Under the pieces are notes generated by a model, which ran no database searches, was not told where the DNA came from, and was given only the letters and a program-made list of their open reading frames with translations. From assembly GCA_027071315.1 (NCBI GenBank), contig JALSUP010000009.1:1-47195 (forward strand): a DNA stretch of 47,195 nucleotides, in the 5' to 3' direction. The translations under genes and the position numbers were made by a program. Within the stretch, counting starts at the first letter, position 1. Every line of letters begins with the position of its first letter. Shown here one piece after another: positions 47,041-47,195 of this stretch. This stretch comes from Sulfurovum sp. Lineage in GTDB: Bacteria; Campylobacterota; Campylobacteria; Campylobacterales; Sulfurovaceae.

Positions 47041-47195
47041 AGCATGGTCCTTGCAAAGGGTATTGGGGTGATGCGGTAATAAGGCCTATTATAATGCAAA
47101 ATTTTAAACAGAAGTTTATTGTCTCAAACACGCCAGTCCGAAACGATGTGCTTAGTGCAAGCTTTTAGCTTCTACAAATGTGTTAAAATGGTTGT

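Overview
The window is a 47 kb chromosomal segment. Gene content and protein style suggest a Campylobacterota (Sulfurovum/Sulfurimonas-like) bacterium; this is an inference from gene families. It holds two separate nitric-oxide-reductase (NOR) loci. One is a canonical norCBDQEF set on the minus strand, beside a divergent Rrf2/NsrR-like regulator. The other is a divergent norC-norB pair on the plus strand, flanked by small membrane proteins and followed by a cytochrome cd1 nitrite reductase (nirS). A nirF-like gene and Trk K+ uptake genes lie downstream. The rest is mostly housekeeping: moeA, rsmE, rpmE, rsmI, rlmB, an aminotransferase, hom, yajQ, an orphan Cys-type formate dehydrogenase, a siroheme nitrite/sulfite reductase, trxA/trxB, dapB, purF, hisIE, an hflK-like gene, ilvE, aqpZ and nrdB. 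The strongest non-gene signal is a set of four CRP/FNR/NNR-type 14-bp palindromes (TTGA[T/C]-N4-[A/G]TCAA). Each sits 22-23 bp upstream of a plausible -10 hexamer, which puts the box centre near -41.5. They precede the norCB2/nirS locus, nirF, nrdB, and a divergent pair of uncharacterised genes where one palindrome is flanked symmetrically by two -10 boxes. Other notable signals are twin operator-like repeats between norC1 and the Rrf2 gene, a run of five RNA stem-loops between norB2 and nirS, an untracked 48-aa ORF, and several GTAG-headed REP/BIME-like intergenic repeats. I saw no CRISPR array, prophage, rRNA or tRNA.
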